A stretch of DNA of 64,000 nucleotides from Enterococcus_C asini_A (lineage in GTDB: Bacteria; Bacillota; Bacilli; Lactobacillales; Enterococcaceae). Positions 62,142-64,000 of this stretch are shown here, piece by piece. The notes under the pieces were generated by a model. The model was not told the DNA's origin and searched no databases. It saw only the letters and a list, made by a program, of their open reading frames with translations. The stretch lies in assembly GCF_031928785.1 (NCBI RefSeq), contig NZ_JARQAL010000002.1, one strand, 5' to 3'. Each line of letters opens with the position of its first letter. The stretch's first letter is position 1. The position numbers and the translations under genes were made by a program.

Positions 62142-62185
62142 GACAAGCCACTTCTATTTTCAACGGAAGTGGCTTGTCCTTTTTG
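62142..62185. terminator. Terminator between purD and the CPBP gene
   Basis: Perfect 13-bp stem GACAAGCCACTTC / GAAGTGGCTTGTC (62142-62154 / 62166-62178), then CTTTTT. It ends the pur operon and may also serve the convergent gene. Confidence 0.93.
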
Positions 62186-62230
62186 TTTGCTGTTTAGTAC
62201 GGGTTGTAAGCAGTATTTGATTGCAGTGGG

Positions 62231-62914
62231 TTATTTCATGGTAATCCCTTGGAAAATCATGACCAAGGCGGGCCAGACGATATTCATGGAATTAAACATC
62301 CAGTGGGTGAATATTGAACCCCAAATATTATCGTAAAAGAAGTAAATCAAGGCAAAGTAACCGCCTAGAATCATATAAGGAATGGTTTGAACCACATCAA
62401 AGTTAAAGTTAGCCAAGTGAGCCAAACCAAATAAAGCAGAAGAGACAAAGAACATAATCACTTTCAAAGTGCGTTGGTTGATTTTGCCAAAAAGCAAATA
62501 ACGGAAAGTGATTTCTTCAGCAAAAGCGGCTAAAAACGGTGGAATTGCGGTGATCAAAATATTGATACCGCTGGAAATCAACAGTTGTTTTGTACTGATA
62601 GTCAAACTTTCCATTCCCAATCGAGTCCATTTTAAAACCAGGGCGGCCAAAAAGACTAAACCGATATTAATTAAAAATTTCAGCCATCCCCATTTCGTCC
62701 AATACAAACGCCATTGGCTGGCCAGAAATTTACGAAAGCTGATGATGGTAATTAAAAAAGCTACAATTGCTAAAAAAATGACCAGAGCTAATGAAAAATT
62801 AGGGCTTGCTTTAATAGCTGGGATTTTTCCTAATAGATTTCCTAAGATCATTTCCATGGGGATGATGAGTAGTGCCCAAAACTCTTTTGGGGAATTTTTA
62901 ACGTTATTTTCCAT
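62231..62914 (-). CDS. CPBP-family intramembrane metalloprotease
   Basis: 227-residue membrane protein with about six to seven TM helices. The CPBP (Abi/CaaX-like) motifs are complete: EEITFR with E133, E134 and R138, then FGLAHL with H166, and HWMFN with H204. Family members include CaaX-type proteases and bacteriocin self-immunity proteins; no bacteriocin gene is nearby. I use ATG 62914 because AAGGACGG precedes it; the frame is open to 62983. An extended -10 TGTTATACT lies near 62974-62982 on this strand. Confidence 0.9.
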   Translation of the reverse strand: MENNVKNSPKEFWALLIIPMEMILGNLLGKIPAIKASPNFSLALVIFLAIVAFLITIISFRKFLASQWRLYWTKWGWLKFLINIGLVFLAALVLKWTRLGMESLTISTKQLLISSGINILITAIPPFLAAFAEEITFRYLLFGKINQRTLKVIMFFVSSALFGLAHLANFNFDVVQTIPYMILGGYFALIYFFYDNIWGSIFTHWMFNSMNIVWPALVMIFQGITMK

Positions 62915-63024
62915 ATTTAATCCGTCCTTTTTTGAAAAAATTTTATTGCTGTGATGACTATACCAATAAATGAAGTATAACACTGAGATTATGCTCTTAA
63001 TTATCGTTTTTTTTGATAGATTCA

Positions 63025-63042
63025 GAAAATAGCGATTTTCTA
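63025..63042. promoter_or_regulatory. Palindrome in the divergent promoter region
   Basis: AGAAAAT-agcg-ATTTTCT is a perfect 7-bp inverted repeat, flanked by GATAG and CTATC half-matches. It lies between the CPBP protease and aldo/keto reductase promoters, a typical operator position. Confidence 0.5.
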
Positions 63043-63126
63043 TCGGTAGATAATCAGCGAGATTTGAACGCCTTTTTGCTTAATTATGCTACACTAAAGG
63101 AGAAATCAATCGAAGGAGGAAAAAAC

Positions 63127-64000
63127 ATGAAACAAGTCAATTTAGGCCCCAATGAAATCGGAGTTCCCGCTGTAATCTTAGGTTGCATGCGAATTACGGA
63201 GGCTAAAGATCCAGTGGCAGTCATTGAAACCGCCATGGCAAACGGGATTAATTTCTTTGACCATGCGGATATTTATGGCGGGGGAAAATGTGAAACGATT
63301 TTTGCCGAGGCCTTTGCCCAAACCCAGTACAAACGAGAAGATATTTTCTTACAGTCAAAATGTGGCATTGTCCCTGGTGTGATGTATGATTTTTCCAAAG
63401 AGCATATCATCCAATCTGTGGAAGATAGCTTGAAACGCTTGAAAGTCGATTATTTGGATAGTTTATTATTGCACCGTCCTGATACTTTAATGGAACCAGA
63501 AGAAGTAGCGGCGGCTTTTGATCAATTGGCGGCAGCAGGCAAAGTCAAATACTTTGGTGTCAGCAATCAATACTCCCGTCAAATTGAATTATTGCAAAAA
63601 TATGTACGTCAACCGCTGATTATTAACCAGTTGCAATTTGGCGTAATGCACACAGGCATGGTGGATTTTGGTCTCCATGTGAATATGACAGATCCAAGAA
63701 GTGTCGATCATGATGATGGGGTTTTGGAATTTTCCCGCATGAATGACATGACCATTCAAGCTTGGTCACCTTATCAGTACGGGTTCTTTGAAGGGGTCTT
63801 TGTGGACAATGACAAGTTCCCGGAATTAAATAAAGCCTTAGAAGAGATGGCAGACAAATACCACACCACGAAAACAGGGATTGCTTCTGCGTGGATTTTG
63901 CGTCATCCAGCCAATATGCAAGTGATTGCTGGCACCATGAATTTAGGACGGATTGAAGAAATTGCCAAAGCTAGTGAGGTCGTCTTAAGCCGAGAAGACT
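63127..64000 (+). CDS. Aldo/keto reductase, YdhF-like (cut by window end)
   Basis: NAD(P)H-dependent oxidoreductase; 291 residues visible and no stop before the window edge, so the 3' end is missing (E. coli YdhF has 298, so only a few codons are lost). Tetrad residues are visible: D45 and Y50 in FFDHADIYGGG, K78 in SKCGI and H116 in LLLHRPD. Later segments GKVKYFGVSNQYS and GTMNLGRIEEI bind the cofactor phosphate region. ATG 63127 has GAAGGAGGA. The promoter is probably the extended -10 TGCTACACT near 63087-63095. Substrate unknown. Confidence 0.9.
   Translation, partial: MKQVNLGPNEIGVPAVILGCMRITEAKDPVAVIETAMANGINFFDHADIYGGGKCETIFAEAFAQTQYKREDIFLQSKCGIVPGVMYDFSKEHIIQSVEDSLKRLKVDYLDSLLLHRPDTLMEPEEVAAAFDQLAAAGKVKYFGVSNQYSRQIELLQKYVRQPLIINQLQFGVMHTGMVDFGLHVNMTDPRSVDHDDGVLEFSRMNDMTIQAWSPYQYGFFEGVFVDNDKFPELNKALEEMADKYHTTKTGIASAWILRHPANMQVIAGTMNLGRIEEIAKASEVVLSRED

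Overview
The window reads as a chromosomal segment of a low-to-moderate GC Gram-positive bacterium of the Lactobacillales, most likely Enterococcus or a close relative. The evidence is the family content: ParE/ParC of Firmicutes type, PflB/PflA, a family II pyrophosphatase, a B. subtilis-like pur gene order with PurS/PurQ/short PurL, purine riboswitch-xpt-pbuX, and VanY- and GH73-type wall enzymes. Strong AGGAGG-type ribosome binding sites and frequent TTG/GTG starts fit the same group. There is no prophage, IS transposase, CRISPR array or rRNA. One tRNA-Leu is present.

Layout. 1-9.1 kb: topoisomerase IV (parE, parC), pyruvate formate-lyase and its activase (pflB, pflA), pyrophosphatase ppaC. 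9.1-11.4 kb: three uncharacterised genes around a bidirectional terminator. 12.0-22.1 kb: a complete glycogen operon glgB-C-D-A-P plus a GH13 debranching-type enzyme. 22.2-23.7 kb: small unknown proteins and tRNA-Leu(GAG). 24.0-26.9 kb: YxeA-like protein and a BceAB-type ABC transporter. 27.0-32.3 kb: AlaA-like aminotransferase, then an AraC regulator, a GH43 xylosidase and an MFS transporter that look like one xyloside-use unit. 32.4-34.8 kb: a DUF2187-like protein, an RRNPP-like regulator and nagA under a probable NagR operator. 35.4-40.8 kb: a giant FtsX-type permease, an orphan OadG/OadB sodium-pump pair and an aromatic acid exporter-like protein. 40.9-43.7 kb: an operon with VanY-like carboxypeptidase and GH73 glucosaminidase. 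44.0-46.8 kb: a two-gene minus-strand unit under a probable LexA box, divergent from riboswitch-controlled xpt-pbuX. 47.0-62.1 kb: the purine biosynthesis genes in two blocks (purEKB and purCSQLFMNHD), separated by an ASCH-domain gene, an unknown minus-strand gene and a KDG-type kinase. 62.2-64.0 kb: CPBP protease and an aldo/keto reductase cut by the window end.

Most noteworthy: (1) two diverged copies of a ~322-bp intergenic element (34812-35133 and 43696-44017) with terminal inverted repeats. Its internal hairpins differ in sequence between copies but keep their pairing, which is the signature of a selected RNA or cruciform structure. (2) A tiny translationally coupled two-gene operon (44594 to 44032, minus strand) of unknown proteins, whose -35/-10 spacer is filled by a near-consensus SOS box. 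(3) A long structured hairpin at 10447-10545. (4) PurBox-like sites in front of both pur blocks, showing how the split pathway can remain co-regulated.

Genes work together mainly as fermentative and storage carbon metabolism (pfl, glg, GH43, nagA, kdgK-like), cell-wall turnover (VanY/GH73, nagA) and purine synthesis plus salvage (pur, xpt, pbuX).
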